DNA of 64,000 nucleotides. Source: Caulobacter sp. Root343 (lineage in GTDB: Bacteria > Pseudomonadota > Alphaproteobacteria > Caulobacterales > Caulobacteraceae). The stretch's first letter is position 1. Each line of letters starts with the position of its first letter. The stretch spans positions 62,001 to 126,000 of the forward strand of contig NZ_LMDF01000009.1 in assembly GCF_001425745.1 (NCBI RefSeq), written 5' to 3'. The notes beneath the pieces are model-generated. The model did no database searches. It was not told the origin of the DNA and worked only from the letters and a program-made list of their open reading frames with translations. Positions 18,742-29,825 of this stretch are shown here, piece by piece. A program made the position numbers and the translations under genes.

Positions 18742-19866
18742 ATGAATCGGAACGTCGGCCCCACTTTCCTGGAATTCTTCGCCGGCGGCGGCATGGCCCG
18801 GGTCGGCCTGGGTGAGCGCTGGACCTGCGCCTTCGCCAACGACTTCGATGCGGTGAAGGCGGCGACCTATCGCGCCAACTTCGCCGACGGCGAGGGACAC
18901 TTCCATGAAGGCGACGTCTTCGCCCTGACGCCCGAGGCCCTGCCGACGGCTGATCTCGCCTGGGCCTCCAGTCCCTGCCAGGACTTCAGCCTGGCCGGGG
19001 CGCGAGCGGGCCTGGCGGGCGGCAAGTCGTCGGCCTTCTTCGGTTTCTGGACCCTGATGAAGGCCTTGTCGGCGCAAGGCCGCGCCCCACCGGTGATCGT
19101 CATCGAGAACGTGGTCGGCCTGCTGACCTCGCATCACGGCGACGACTTCACGGCGCTGTGTGGCGTGCTCGGTGAGGAGGGCTATCGTTTCGGGGCGTTG
19201 GAAATCGACGCCGGCGCCTTCGTGCCGCAGTCACGGCCGCGGGTCTTCGTGGTCGCCACGCGCCTGCCGACGGGAGGCCTGGAAGGCAGTAGCGCCTTCC
19301 ACACCCGCGCCGTGCGCGAGGCGGCCGCCCGCCTGCCGGAGGATCTTCAGGCCAGCTGGATCTGGTGGAGCGTTCCCTCGCCGCCGGCCCGCAACACCGA
19401 CCTGGCCGTCGTGCTCGAGCCCGACGCCGATGTGAGCTGGAACCCGCCGGAGCGCACAGAGGCGCTGCTGGCCCTGATGGCGCCGGCCCACCGCCAGGCG
19501 GTCGAGGATCGCGTCAAGGCTGGCGGCCGCGCCGTTGGGGCCGTGTTCCGGCGCATGCGTGGCGGCCAGCAACGGGCCGAGGTGCGGTTTGACGGCCTGG
19601 CGGGATGCCTGCGCACACCTCGCGGCGGCTCCTCGCGCCAGACCCTGCTGGTCATCGAGAACGGCGAGGTGCGCTCGCGCCTGGTCACCCCGCGCGAGGG
19701 CGCGCGGCTGATGGGCCTGCCCGACGGCTACCGGCTGCCTCGCGCGCAAACGGCCGGTCTGCAGGTGATCGGCGACGGGGTGGCGGTCCCGGTGGTGCGC
19801 TGGTTGGCGGAAAGCCTGCTGGAGCCCTTGCTCGATAGCAAAACTGCAAGCCTCGCCGCCGAATGA
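18742..19866 (+). CDS. DNA (cytosine-5)-methyltransferase
   Basis: 374 residues from ATG 18742 (an ATG at 18718 is also in frame). C5-methyltransferase motifs in order: I (FFAGGGMARVGLG, AdoMet loop), IV (SSPCQDFSLAGAR with catalytic Cys79), VI (VIENVVGLL), VIII (FVPQSRPRVFVVA, with QSRPR) and late motifs (PREGARLMGLPDGYRLP, then VIGDGVAVPVVRWL). A compact target-recognition region lies between VIII and IX. No cognate restriction gene is adjacent, so it appears to be an orphan methyltransferase. A Vsr-type repair gene follows one gene later. The Caulobacter crescentus orphan C5 enzyme is known to modify a YGCCGGCR site; orthology here is an inference. Confidence 0.9.
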   Translation: MNRNVGPTFLEFFAGGGMARVGLGERWTCAFANDFDAVKAATYRANFADGEGHFHEGDVFALTPEALPTADLAWASSPCQDFSLAGARAGLAGGKSSAFFGFWTLMKALSAQGRAPPVIVIENVVGLLTSHHGDDFTALCGVLGEEGYRFGALEIDAGAFVPQSRPRVFVVATRLPTGGLEGSSAFHTRAVREAAARLPEDLQASWIWWSVPSPPARNTDLAVVLEPDADVSWNPPERTEALLALMAPAHRQAVEDRVKAGGRAVGAVFRRMRGGQQRAEVRFDGLAGCLRTPRGGSSRQTLLVIENGEVRSRLVTPREGARLMGLPDGYRLPRAQTAGLQVIGDGVAVPVVRWLAESLLEPLLDSKTASLAAE

Positions 19867-19938
19867 CCCCCTGACAGCTGGGGTTTGCCGGTCTAGGGTT
19901 GCCCGCTTTCCGCAATCTAAAAGGCTCAGGTGCCTCCG

Positions 19939-20925
<987 letters not shown>

Positions 20926-20944
20926 GCACGACGAGTCGAGCGCC

Positions 20945-21403
20945 TTGACCGATGTCTATGATCAGGCCAAGCGCTCGGCCGTCATGGCGCGGGTCAAGAG
21001 CAAAGACACCACGCCCGAAAAGGCGTTGCGCCGCCTGCTGACCGGCCTGGGCGCCCGATATCGCCTGCACCGCAAGGACCTGCCCGGCAATCCCGACCTG
21101 GTGATGCCGGGCCGGCGGCTGGCCTTCTTCGTCCATGGCTGCTTCTGGCACGGCCATGACTGCGCGCGCGGCTCGCGGGTGCCCAAGGCCAATCGCGACT
21201 ACTGGCTGGCCAAGGTGGCGCGCAACGTCGCCCGCGACCAGCGGTCGATCGAGGCGCTGACGGCGGCCGGCTGGCGGGTCGAGGTGATCTGGGAGTGCGA
21301 CTTCAAGGACGAGGCGGCGCTGACGGCCCGCCTGGAGGCGGTGCTGGATCAGGCCGCGGCGTCGTCGGGAGCGGCCAAGGCTTTCTCGCCCGCCAGCACC
21401 TGA
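20945..21403 (+). CDS. vsr: Very short patch repair (Vsr) endonuclease
   Basis: 152 residues with a TTG start that matches the family N terminus (DQAKRSAVMARVKSKDTTPE, close to the Vsr pattern xxRSxxMxxIxxKDTxPE). Catalytic and zinc residues are present: LPGNPDLVM (catalytic Asp), FFVHGCFWHGHDC (His, Cys, His ligands), NVARDQRSIEAL, and VIWECDF (last Cys). Vsr nicks T:G mismatches created by deamination of 5-methylcytosine. It is separated from its expected partner methyltransferase by cysK. The last 55 bp overlap the hybrid kinase gene on the other strand. Confidence 0.92.
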   Translation: MTDVYDQAKRSAVMARVKSKDTTPEKALRRLLTGLGARYRLHRKDLPGNPDLVMPGRRLAFFVHGCFWHGHDCARGSRVPKANRDYWLAKVARNVARDQRSIEALTAAGWRVEVIWECDFKDEAALTARLEAVLDQAAASSGAAKAFSPAST

Positions 21404-23091
21404 GCCAAGGCTCCGAACAGCTCGGCCGGATCGATCGGCTTGGCGACGTGGGCGTTCATGCCGGCGGCGGCGCAGGCCTCCCAGTCCTTGGGCGTGGACG
21501 AGGCGGTGACGGCGATCACCGGCGTGTCGCGATTGGGTCCGGCGGCGGCGCGCAGGATGCGGGTGGCCTGGCGGCCGTCCATGCCGGGCATGTAGACGTC
21601 CATCAGCACGGCGTCGAACACCTCCGAACGGAGTAGCTCCAAACCCTCCTCCGCCGACTCGGCCAAGGTGGCGTCGACGCCGAACGGCTGCAGAACGAGC
21701 TCGATGGCCCGGCGGTTGACGACGTGGTCGTCGACCACCAGCACCCGCAGGCCGGTGATCGAACGACTTAGAGCCTCGGCGCGCGGCGCTTCCGCCGCTT
21801 CCAGGGCCATGGTGAGGGTGAAGTGGGCGCCGTGGCCGCGCGCGCTGGTCGCGATCAGGTCGCCGCCCATGCGTCGGGCAAGCTCGCGGCTGATCGCCAG
21901 CCCCAAGCCCGAGCCGCCATGCTGACGCACCACGGCGGCGTTCAACTGGTCGAACGGGGTGAACAGACGCGGCAGGGCCGTCTCGGGAATACCCGGGCCG
22001 GTATCGATCACCTCGATCGACAGCAGCGCCGGCTGGGCGTGCAGGACCACCGTGATCTCGCCGCGGTCGGTGAACTTGATGGCGTTGCTGAGCAGGTTGT
22101 TCAGCACCTGCTTCAGGCGCATGGCGTCGCCGGCGACCCAGCGCGGCAGGGTCGCGGCGCCCTTCACCCGCAGTTTCAGGCCCTTGCGGGCGATCTCGGG
22201 CCGCCACAGGCGCAAGGTGTCCGACAGCGTCTGGCGCAGGTTGAAGGGGGTCTTCTCGACCGACATCCGGCCGGCCTCCAGGCGCGAGAAGTCCAGGAGG
22301 TCGTTGAGCAGGGTGCGCATCAGACCGCCGGCGTCGGCGATCAGCTGGGCGTGGATCTTGGAGCTGGCCTCCGGGACCTCGCTGTGCAGGCGGGCGGCGC
22401 CGGCCAGGATGGCGCTGATCGGGGTGCGCAGCTCGTGGCTGATCATGGCGACGAAGGCGGACTTGGCGGCCACGGCCTCCTCGGCCTCATGGCGCCGGCG
22501 CTCGGCCTCGGCCTTGGCGTCCGCCTCGGCCTTCAGGGCCGCGTGCAGGGTGCGGCTGGCGAGGGTGACGGCGACAATGAGCAGCAGCGCCCCGAACCAC
22601 AGGGCGTCGGCGAGGTTGGTCCCGGGATTGGCCGTCTTGGCCACGAAGGGCGCGAACAGGAGGTAGAGGGCGTGCGGCGCGGCGGCCATCACGGTGGCCG
22701 AGCGGCTGCGGGCGTTGACGACGACCACGTTCAGCAGGGCGCCGGCCAGCAGCATCCCGGCGAGGGTCGGGGCGAAACGGATATGCGAGGCGAACAGGGG
22801 TATCGACACCGCGCCGAACGCCGTCGAGGTGACGAAGGGCGAGACGAACGCGAGCAGCCGTCGCCAGGCGGCGATCGGGGCGTTCGGATGGATGACCAGG
22901 GGATGGCTCACCCAAAGCTCGAAGACATGGGCCAGGGTGTAGAGGCCTGCCCAGAGCCAGCACCACGGTTCGTGGACATAGACCTGCAGAAGCGTGGCGA
23001 TGGATAGCGACGCGCCGATACGCAGATACGTGTTCGCGCGCCGCGAGGCGGCGGCGCGAGCCACGTCCCTGTGCACTGCGGTCCCGATCAT
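21349..23091 (-). CDS. Hybrid sensor histidine kinase / response regulator
   Basis: 580 residues. About six hydrophobic segments fill residues 20-180, with no recognisable extracytoplasmic sensor. A coiled-coil (ALKAEADAKAEAERRRHEAEEA) leads to the dimerisation domain with phospho-His219 in MISHELRTPISAIL, then the ATP domain (N box LNNLLSNAIKF, G box GSGLGLAISREL), and a C-terminal receiver (VLVVDDHVVNRRA, acceptor Asp near 498 in LMDVYMPGMDG, KP in VAKPID). No partner regulator is next to it. It overlaps vsr tail-to-tail by 55 bp. Signal and target unknown. Confidence 0.92.
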   Translation of the reverse strand: MIGTAVHRDVARAAASRRANTYLRIGASLSIATLLQVYVHEPWCWLWAGLYTLAHVFELWVSHPLVIHPNAPIAAWRRLLAFVSPFVTSTAFGAVSIPLFASHIRFAPTLAGMLLAGALLNVVVVNARSRSATVMAAAPHALYLLFAPFVAKTANPGTNLADALWFGALLLIVAVTLASRTLHAALKAEADAKAEAERRRHEAEEAVAAKSAFVAMISHELRTPISAILAGAARLHSEVPEASSKIHAQLIADAGGLMRTLLNDLLDFSRLEAGRMSVEKTPFNLRQTLSDTLRLWRPEIARKGLKLRVKGAATLPRWVAGDAMRLKQVLNNLLSNAIKFTDRGEITVVLHAQPALLSIEVIDTGPGIPETALPRLFTPFDQLNAAVVRQHGGSGLGLAISRELARRMGGDLIATSARGHGAHFTLTMALEAAEAPRAEALSRSITGLRVLVVDDHVVNRRAIELVLQPFGVDATLAESAEEGLELLRSEVFDAVLMDVYMPGMDGRQATRILRAAAGPNRDTPVIAVTASSTPKDWEACAAAGMNAHVAKPIDPAELFGALAQVLAGEKALAAPDDAAA

Positions 23092-23123
23092 GGACGCCCG
23101 TACCCCCGAGGGCCCCCCAGGCC

Positions 23124-23152
23124 CTTCTCGCGACCAGGCTAGTCGCGAGGGG
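23124..23152. other. Perfect hairpin in the leader region of the hybrid kinase gene
   Basis: CTCGCGAC (23127-23134) pairs with GTCGCGAG (23142-23149) around a 7-nt loop, with three further (partly G-U) pairs outward to 23124-23152. It sits about 35 nt upstream of the kinase start and downstream of the DUF167 gene on the same strand, with no T tract. It could stop readthrough or be an operator; no evidence decides. Confidence 0.5.
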
Positions 23153-23275
23153 CTAAAAGGAAGTGAAAGAACGCCGTCACGTCAATAGGTTGGCCCGAAA
23201 TAGGGTTCAGGCAGGATCGTGCGCGATGGCGGCGTTTCTAGCTTTGAAGGGGAAGGATTTGCCCCTCGGCCGCCG

Positions 23276-23560
23276 CTAGGGGCGAGGGCCGAACGCCCGC
23301 GCCAGGTCCGCGGCCGTGACGCCGTCCAGCTCAAGCCGTTTGAGTCGCGCGGTGTCACCGGCGGCCAGCCGCACGGCCGAACGCGGGACCTTCAGGGTCT
23401 TGGCCAGAAAGGCCAACAGGGCGGCGTTGGCCGCGCCGTCGACGGGCGGACTGGCCACCCGCACCTTAAGATAAGGCCGCCCGTCGGCGTCCAGCGCCCA
23501 GCCGTCGACGGCGTCACGGCCGCCGCGCGGCGTCAGGCGGACGGCCAGGATCTCAGCCAA
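23276..23560 (-). CDS. DUF167 / YggU family protein
   Basis: 94 residues. The DUF167 core is visible: LAVRLTPRGGRDAVDGW, then LKVRVASPPVDGAANAALLAFLAK, RSAVRLAAGDTARLKRLELDG. Cellular role is not established. Its start overlaps the YggT gene end by 8 bp on the minus strand; the yggT-yggU pair is a common conserved arrangement in proteobacteria. Confidence 0.88.
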   Translation of the reverse strand: MAEILAVRLTPRGGRDAVDGWALDADGRPYLKVRVASPPVDGAANAALLAFLAKTLKVPRSAVRLAAGDTARLKRLELDGVTAADLARAFGPRP

Positions 23561-23867
23561 GCAGGTTCAGGAGCGTGTTCTGCAGGGCCGGAAGAATGAA
23601 CAACTGCACGCCGCGCAGCAGCAGCAGAACGATGATCGGGCTGATGTCGACGCCGCCGATCGTGGGGATGATCCGACGGAAGGGCCGCAGAATCGGGTCG
23701 GTGACCCGGTCCAGGAAGGTGGCGACATTGTAGACGAACTGGTTTCGGCGATTGATCACGTCGAACGCGAACAGCCAGCTGAGGATCGCCGAGATGACGA
23801 TGGCCCACCACAGCAGGTCCAGCAGGGCGTTGAGGATGAAGAAGACGAGATTGATGATGGGAGCCAT
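23553..23867 (-). CDS. YggT family integral membrane protein
   Basis: 104 residues with two strongly hydrophobic segments (LVFFILNALLDLLWWAIVISAILSWL in part, and ISPIIVLLLLRGVQLFI) flanking the conserved RVTDPILRPFRRIIP motif typical of YggT. Members are linked to osmotic shock tolerance or to cell-division/photosystem membrane organisation, but no biochemical activity is known. First gene of the yggT-DUF167 pair on the minus strand, upstream of tRNA-Ala(CGC) on the other strand. Confidence 0.9.
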   Translation of the reverse strand: MAPIINLVFFILNALLDLLWWAIVISAILSWLFAFDVINRRNQFVYNVATFLDRVTDPILRPFRRIIPTIGGVDISPIIVLLLLRGVQLFILPALQNTLLNLLG

Positions 23868-23979
23868 GGGTTTCCGTCCGGACGCCGAAGCTTCTTGCCG
23901 CGCCTGGAGGTTGCTGGCAAGGCGCGGTGAGAACCCCGCTTGACGCGCGCGCTCTGTCGCCGTATCTCCGCCGCTCCTT

Positions 23980-24055
23980 GGGGCCGTAGCTCAGATGGTA
24001 GAGCGCCTCGTTCGCAATGAGGAGGTCAGGGGTTCGATTCCCCTCGGCTCCACCA
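23980..24055 (+). tRNA. tRNA-Ala (anticodon CGC)
   Basis: 76 nt with an encoded CCA end. Acceptor stem GGGGCCG/CGGCTCC has the G3:U70 pair that identifies alanine tRNA; the D arm is GCTC...GAGC; the anticodon arm CCTCG-TTCGCAA-TGAGG puts CGC at the anticodon; the T arm has GGTTCGATTCC. It reads GCG codons. Confidence 0.97.
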
Positions 24056-24241
24056 AGGACCTTTCCGACAGAGACGATTGAACGCGCCGGGCTTTTTAAG
24101 CTTGGCCGTGCACGTTCATGCCCTTGCCGCGCACGTCAGCGTCATCTCGCCGCAGGCCCGGAATCCCTGGCGCGGGGCTCGACTGCGACCACGCGCCACA
24201 GCCGCGATTTACCGAATGGCGCCGCGCCGCGCGGCAGGTTC

Positions 24242-24269
24242 GCCCCGACGTCCGATCGAACATCGGGGC
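24242..24269 (+). other. Hairpin in the leader of the porin gene
   Basis: GCCCCGA (24242-24248) pairs with TCGGGGC (24263-24269); inner GT/AC and CG/CG pairs continue the stem with two C-A mismatches. It ends 12 bases before the porin ATG and so lies in the 5' leader of its mRNA. It may affect translation or simply stabilise the leader. Confidence 0.4.
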
Positions 24270-24281
24270 AGCGGGGCCAGA

Positions 24282-25472
24282 ATGCGCCAGACCAAGACCA
24301 ATCAGGCCGTCCATAGGATGGCGGCCGCTTCATTCCTGATCGCCACCGGGTGCCTGGCCGCCGACAGAGCCAGCGCCGAGGACGGGGCTTTCAAGCTCAG
24401 CGGCGGCTATACGGCCGATGTCGTCGGGACGGTAAGCGGGGGCTTGGCCAAGCGCGGCCGGGTGCTGGATGACCTGCAGCTGTTCGGCGACCTCGATCTG
24501 GACAAGGCTGTCGGCTGGAAAGGCGCGACCGGCCATTTCGAGGTGCTCAACAACAGCGGGGCCATGCCTAACGACGACGCCGGCACCTTGCAGGGCGTCG
24601 ACAATATCGAGGTGACTCGCCAGCGCCTGCGCCTGTTCGAGGCCTGGGTCGAGCAGGGCTTCGGCGACAAGGGTTCGGTCCGCGCGGGCCTCTACGACCT
24701 CAACAGCGAGTTCTATGCCAACGACAGCGCCGGCCTGCTTATCGCCCCGGCGTTCGGCATCGGGTCGGAGCTGGCGGCCACCGGACCCAACGGCCCCTCG
24801 ATCTTCCCATCCACCGCCCTGGCCGTGCGCGCCCGCTGGACGCCGACCGAGGCCGTCTACGCCGAGGTCGCCGCGCTCAACGCCAATGCCGGGGTGCTGG
24901 GCGATCCGGGCGGGATCAAGACCTCGTTCGACAACGGCGTCCTGATGATCGCCGAGGCCGGCTGGCAGGGCCGGGGCAAGGTGGCCTTCGGGACCTGGCG
25001 CTACACCGACAAGCAGGACGACATCCGCGTGTTGGCCCCGGCGGGCGGTCCGGTCCGCACTACCGCCAAGGGCGCTTATGTGCTGCTGGAGCGTCACCTG
25101 AGCGGCGCCGGCGAGGACACGGTCCGCAAGACCACGGCCTTCGCGCGCCTGGGCGTCTCGGATGGCGACACGACCGCCTTCAAGGGCGGTTGGCAGGCCG
25201 GCGTGCTGGTCGAGCACGTGTTCGAGAGCCGCCCCGACAGTGCTTTCTCGATCGGCGTCAACCAGGCGTTCCTGTCGGGAAAATATCGCGACAACGCCTT
25301 CGACGCGGGCCAGCGGCTCGAGCGCGCGGAAAGCGCCATCGAGCTGACCTATGCCGACAAGATCGGCCGGATCACGATCCAGCCCGACGTGCAGTATGTG
25401 AAGAACCCGGGCGCCGACAGCGACGTCGGCCACGCCCTGGTGGCGACGGTCCGGTTCTCGGTGGAATTCTAG
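24282..25472 (+). CDS. OprB-like carbohydrate-selective porin
   Basis: 396 residues from ATG 24282. The frame is open upstream to 24078, but the signal peptide (AAASFLIATGCLAADRASAE) begins only after this ATG. The body has alternating strands and typical OprB features: LSGGYTADVVGTVSGG, LDLDKAVGWKGATGHFEVL, a LRLFEAWVEQGF segment, and a C-terminal ATVRFSVEF ending in Phe, the outer-membrane insertion signal. It should be a beta-barrel for sugar or small-solute uptake. Between the upstream tRNA and this gene is about 226 bp without any other gene. Confidence 0.85.
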   Translation: MRQTKTNQAVHRMAAASFLIATGCLAADRASAEDGAFKLSGGYTADVVGTVSGGLAKRGRVLDDLQLFGDLDLDKAVGWKGATGHFEVLNNSGAMPNDDAGTLQGVDNIEVTRQRLRLFEAWVEQGFGDKGSVRAGLYDLNSEFYANDSAGLLIAPAFGIGSELAATGPNGPSIFPSTALAVRARWTPTEAVYAEVAALNANAGVLGDPGGIKTSFDNGVLMIAEAGWQGRGKVAFGTWRYTDKQDDIRVLAPAGGPVRTTAKGAYVLLERHLSGAGEDTVRKTTAFARLGVSDGDTTAFKGGWQAGVLVEHVFESRPDSAFSIGVNQAFLSGKYRDNAFDAGQRLERAESAIELTYADKIGRITIQPDVQYVKNPGADSDVGHALVATVRFSVEF

Positions 25473-25483
25473 TCGATGGAAAC

Positions 25484-25521
25484 TGTCATCCCGGACCGCG
25501 CAAGCGCGGTCCGGGATGACA
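25484..25521. terminator. Bidirectional hairpin terminator between porin and tkt
   Basis: Perfect 17-bp inverted repeat TGTCATCCCGGACCGCG (25484-25500) and its complement (25505-25521) around a 4-nt loop. It lies 11 bp after the porin stop and 5 bp before the end of the convergent transketolase gene. No long T tract; the TGTCATCCCGGA motif is typical of a dispersed repeat in Caulobacter-like genomes (inference). Confidence 0.75.
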
Positions 25522-25525
25522 ACCT

Positions 25526-27484
25526 TTACTGAGCCGCTTCGGCGACGGCCTCGGCGGTGATGCCGAATTCCTTGTAGAGGCGCTCGAACGGGGCCGAGGC
25601 GCCGAAGCTCTTCATGCCGACGAACTTGCCGTTCTCGCCGATGAAGCGTTCCCAGCCCATGCGGATGCCGGCCTCGACGGCGACGCGCACCGGCGCCTTG
25701 CCGATGACCGCGGCCCGGTAGGCGGCGTCCTGCTTGTCGAACAGCTCCCAGCAGGGGGTCGAGACGACGCGGGTCGGCTTGCCCTTGGCCTGCAGGATGT
25801 CGCGCGCGGCCACGGCCACGCCGACCTCGGTGCCCGAGGCGAAGATCGTGACCTGGGCCTCGCCGCCTTCAGCCGCCAGCAGCTCGTAGGCGCCCTTGGC
25901 CGACAGGTCGCCGCCCGAGGTCCGCACGTGGGCGGTCTTCTGGCGCGATAGGGTCATGACCGACGGGGTGCGCTGGCTTTGCAGGGCGACCTTCCAGCAC
26001 TCGGCGGCTTCCACCGCGTCGGCCGGACGGAAGACCAGCAGGTTGGGGATGGCGCGCAAGGACGCCACCTGCTCGACCGGCTGGTGGGTCGGGCCGTCCT
26101 CGCCCAGGCCGATGGAGTCGTGGGTCATCACGTGGATGACGCGGGCTTCCATCAGGGCGCCCAGACGGATCGCCGCGCGGCTGTAGTCGGCGAAGGCCAG
26201 GAAGGTGCCCGAATACGGGATGATTCCGCCGTGCAGGGCCATGCCGTTCATCGCCGCGGCCATGCCGAACTCGCGCACGCCGTAGTGGACGTAGCGGCCG
26301 GTATAGGCGGGCGCGTCGAACGCGCCCATGCCCTTGACCAGGGTGTTGTTCGAGCCGGTCAGGTCGGCCGAGCCGCCGATCATCTCGGGGATCGCCGGGA
26401 TCAGCTGGTCCAGGGCCGCGCCGGAGTGGACGCGGGTGGCGTTGACCGGCTTGGTCTCCAGCGCCTTGGCGATGTGGGCGTCGAGCGCCTCGAAGGCGCT
26501 GGCGGGCAGCTCGCCCTTCATGGCGCGGGTGAAGTCCGACGCGTGGGTCGAGGCGGCCAGCTTGGCTTCCCAGGTCTTGCGGACCTTGGCGCCGCGACGG
26601 CCGACGCTCTTCCAGGCCGCCGCGATGTCGCCCGGCACGGTGAACGGCGCGGCGTCCCAGCCCATCGCCTCGCGGGCGGCTTTGATCTGGTCGTCGAACA
26701 GGGTGTAGCCGTGGCTGTGGGGGTCGCCTTCCTTGGGACCGGCCCCCTTCGAGATCAGCGTCTTGCACGCGATCATGGTCGGGCGGTCCTGCTTGGTCGC
26801 CCAGCGCATGGCGGCGGCGATCTTGCCGTGGTCGTGACCGTCGACGGCCTTCACCGCCCAGCCGGCGGCCTTGAAGCGGGCGACCTGGTCACCGGTCTCC
26901 GAGATCGTGGCCTCGCCGTCGATGGTGGTGTTGTTGTCGTCGAACAGCACCGTCAGCTTGTTCAGCTTCAGGCGGCCGGCGATGCTGATCGCCTCGTGGC
27001 TGACGCCTTCCATCAGGCAGCCGTCGCCGGCGATCACCCAGGTGCGGTGGTCGACTAGCTCAGAGCCGAAACGGCCGGCCAGATGCGCCTCGGCCATCGC
27101 CATGCCGACGGCCGTGGCCAGGCCCTGGCCCAGCGGGCCGGTGGTGGTCTCGACGCCGGGGGTGTGGTGGACTTCCGGGTGGCCGGGGGTCAGCGAGCCC
27201 CACTGACGGAAGTTCTCGATCTCCTTCATCGTCACGGCCTTGTAGCCGGTCAGGTGAAGCAGGCTGTACAGCAGCATCGAGCCGTGGCCGGCTGACAGCA
27301 CGAAGCGGTCGCGGTCGGCCCAGTCGGGCTTGCTGGCGTCGAACTTCAGGAACTTGCCCCACAGGACCGTCGCCACGTCGGCCATGCCCATCGGCATGCC
27401 TTGGTGTCCGGACTTGGCCTTGTGCACGGCGTCCATGGAAAGGACGCGGATCGCGTCGGCCATCTTGATGGGCGAAACGGGCAT
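25526..27484 (-). CDS. tkt: Transketolase
   Basis: 652 residues, standard length. ThDP and catalytic motifs are seen: KSGHQGMPMGMADVA, LSAGHGSMLLYSLLHLTGY, GHPEVHHTPGVETTTGPLGQG, the ThDP motif GDGCLMEGVSHEA, and the C-terminal TGSNNTLVKG, DSIGLGEDGPTHQPVEQ. It transfers two-carbon units in the pentose phosphate pathway. The ATG at 27484 is preferred over an in-frame ATG 18 codons upstream because it matches the conserved N-terminal start. It faces the nadE gene across 211 bp. Confidence 0.96.
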   Translation of the reverse strand: MPVSPIKMADAIRVLSMDAVHKAKSGHQGMPMGMADVATVLWGKFLKFDASKPDWADRDRFVLSAGHGSMLLYSLLHLTGYKAVTMKEIENFRQWGSLTPGHPEVHHTPGVETTTGPLGQGLATAVGMAMAEAHLAGRFGSELVDHRTWVIAGDGCLMEGVSHEAISIAGRLKLNKLTVLFDDNNTTIDGEATISETGDQVARFKAAGWAVKAVDGHDHGKIAAAMRWATKQDRPTMIACKTLISKGAGPKEGDPHSHGYTLFDDQIKAAREAMGWDAAPFTVPGDIAAAWKSVGRRGAKVRKTWEAKLAASTHASDFTRAMKGELPASAFEALDAHIAKALETKPVNATRVHSGAALDQLIPAIPEMIGGSADLTGSNNTLVKGMGAFDAPAYTGRYVHYGVREFGMAAAMNGMALHGGIIPYSGTFLAFADYSRAAIRLGALMEARVIHVMTHDSIGLGEDGPTHQPVEQVASLRAIPNLLVFRPADAVEAAECWKVALQSQRTPSVMTLSRQKTAHVRTSGGDLSAKGAYELLAAEGGEAQVTIFASGTEVGVAVAARDILQAKGKPTRVVSTPCWELFDKQDAAYRAAVIGKAPVRVAVEAGIRMGWERFIGENGKFVGMKSFGASAPFERLYKEFGITAEAVAEAAQ

Positions 27485-27635
27485 GGAAGTTCCGTCTTGT
27501 CTTTGTTTTGCAGGGCTGCGCGAGGGGCGCAGTCGCATGGGAACCCGTGGGGGTCAACCCGCGTCAAAGGCTTAGGCCGGGAGCCGAACGCCCGTCGTGG
27601 GCGCTATGCAACATCGTCCGAGGGCGCTATAGCTG

Positions 27636-27652
27636 GAGCATGGCTTATGCTC
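27636..27652. promoter_or_regulatory. Possible operator, GAGCAT-N5-ATGCTC
   Basis: A 6-bp inverted repeat GAGCAT/ATGCTC around 5 nt, followed by a further AGCAT at 27659-27663, in the divergent tkt/nadE promoter region about 45 nt before the nadE start. It is a candidate regulator site (NAD metabolism regulators use palindromes of this type), but no regulator gene is nearby. Confidence 0.4.
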
Positions 27653-27695
27653 ACTTTTAGCATAACTCGTCAGCCCGTTGGGAAAGGCCGATCGC

Positions 27696-29732
<2,037 letters not shown>

Positions 29733-29825
29733 CGAAAATTCTTCGTTCCTTGGGACTTCCCCTTTAAACCCCCTTCGCAATCACGCCCTATCAGGGCCGA
29801 AGACTGAAGTGTGTGGGGACAAGTC

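Noticed and set aside
23980-24281. tRNA-Ala(CGC) as an integration site with a downstream island
   Set aside because: No integrase, no repeated tRNA end and a normal porin follow within about 230 bp, so there is no sign of an inserted element.
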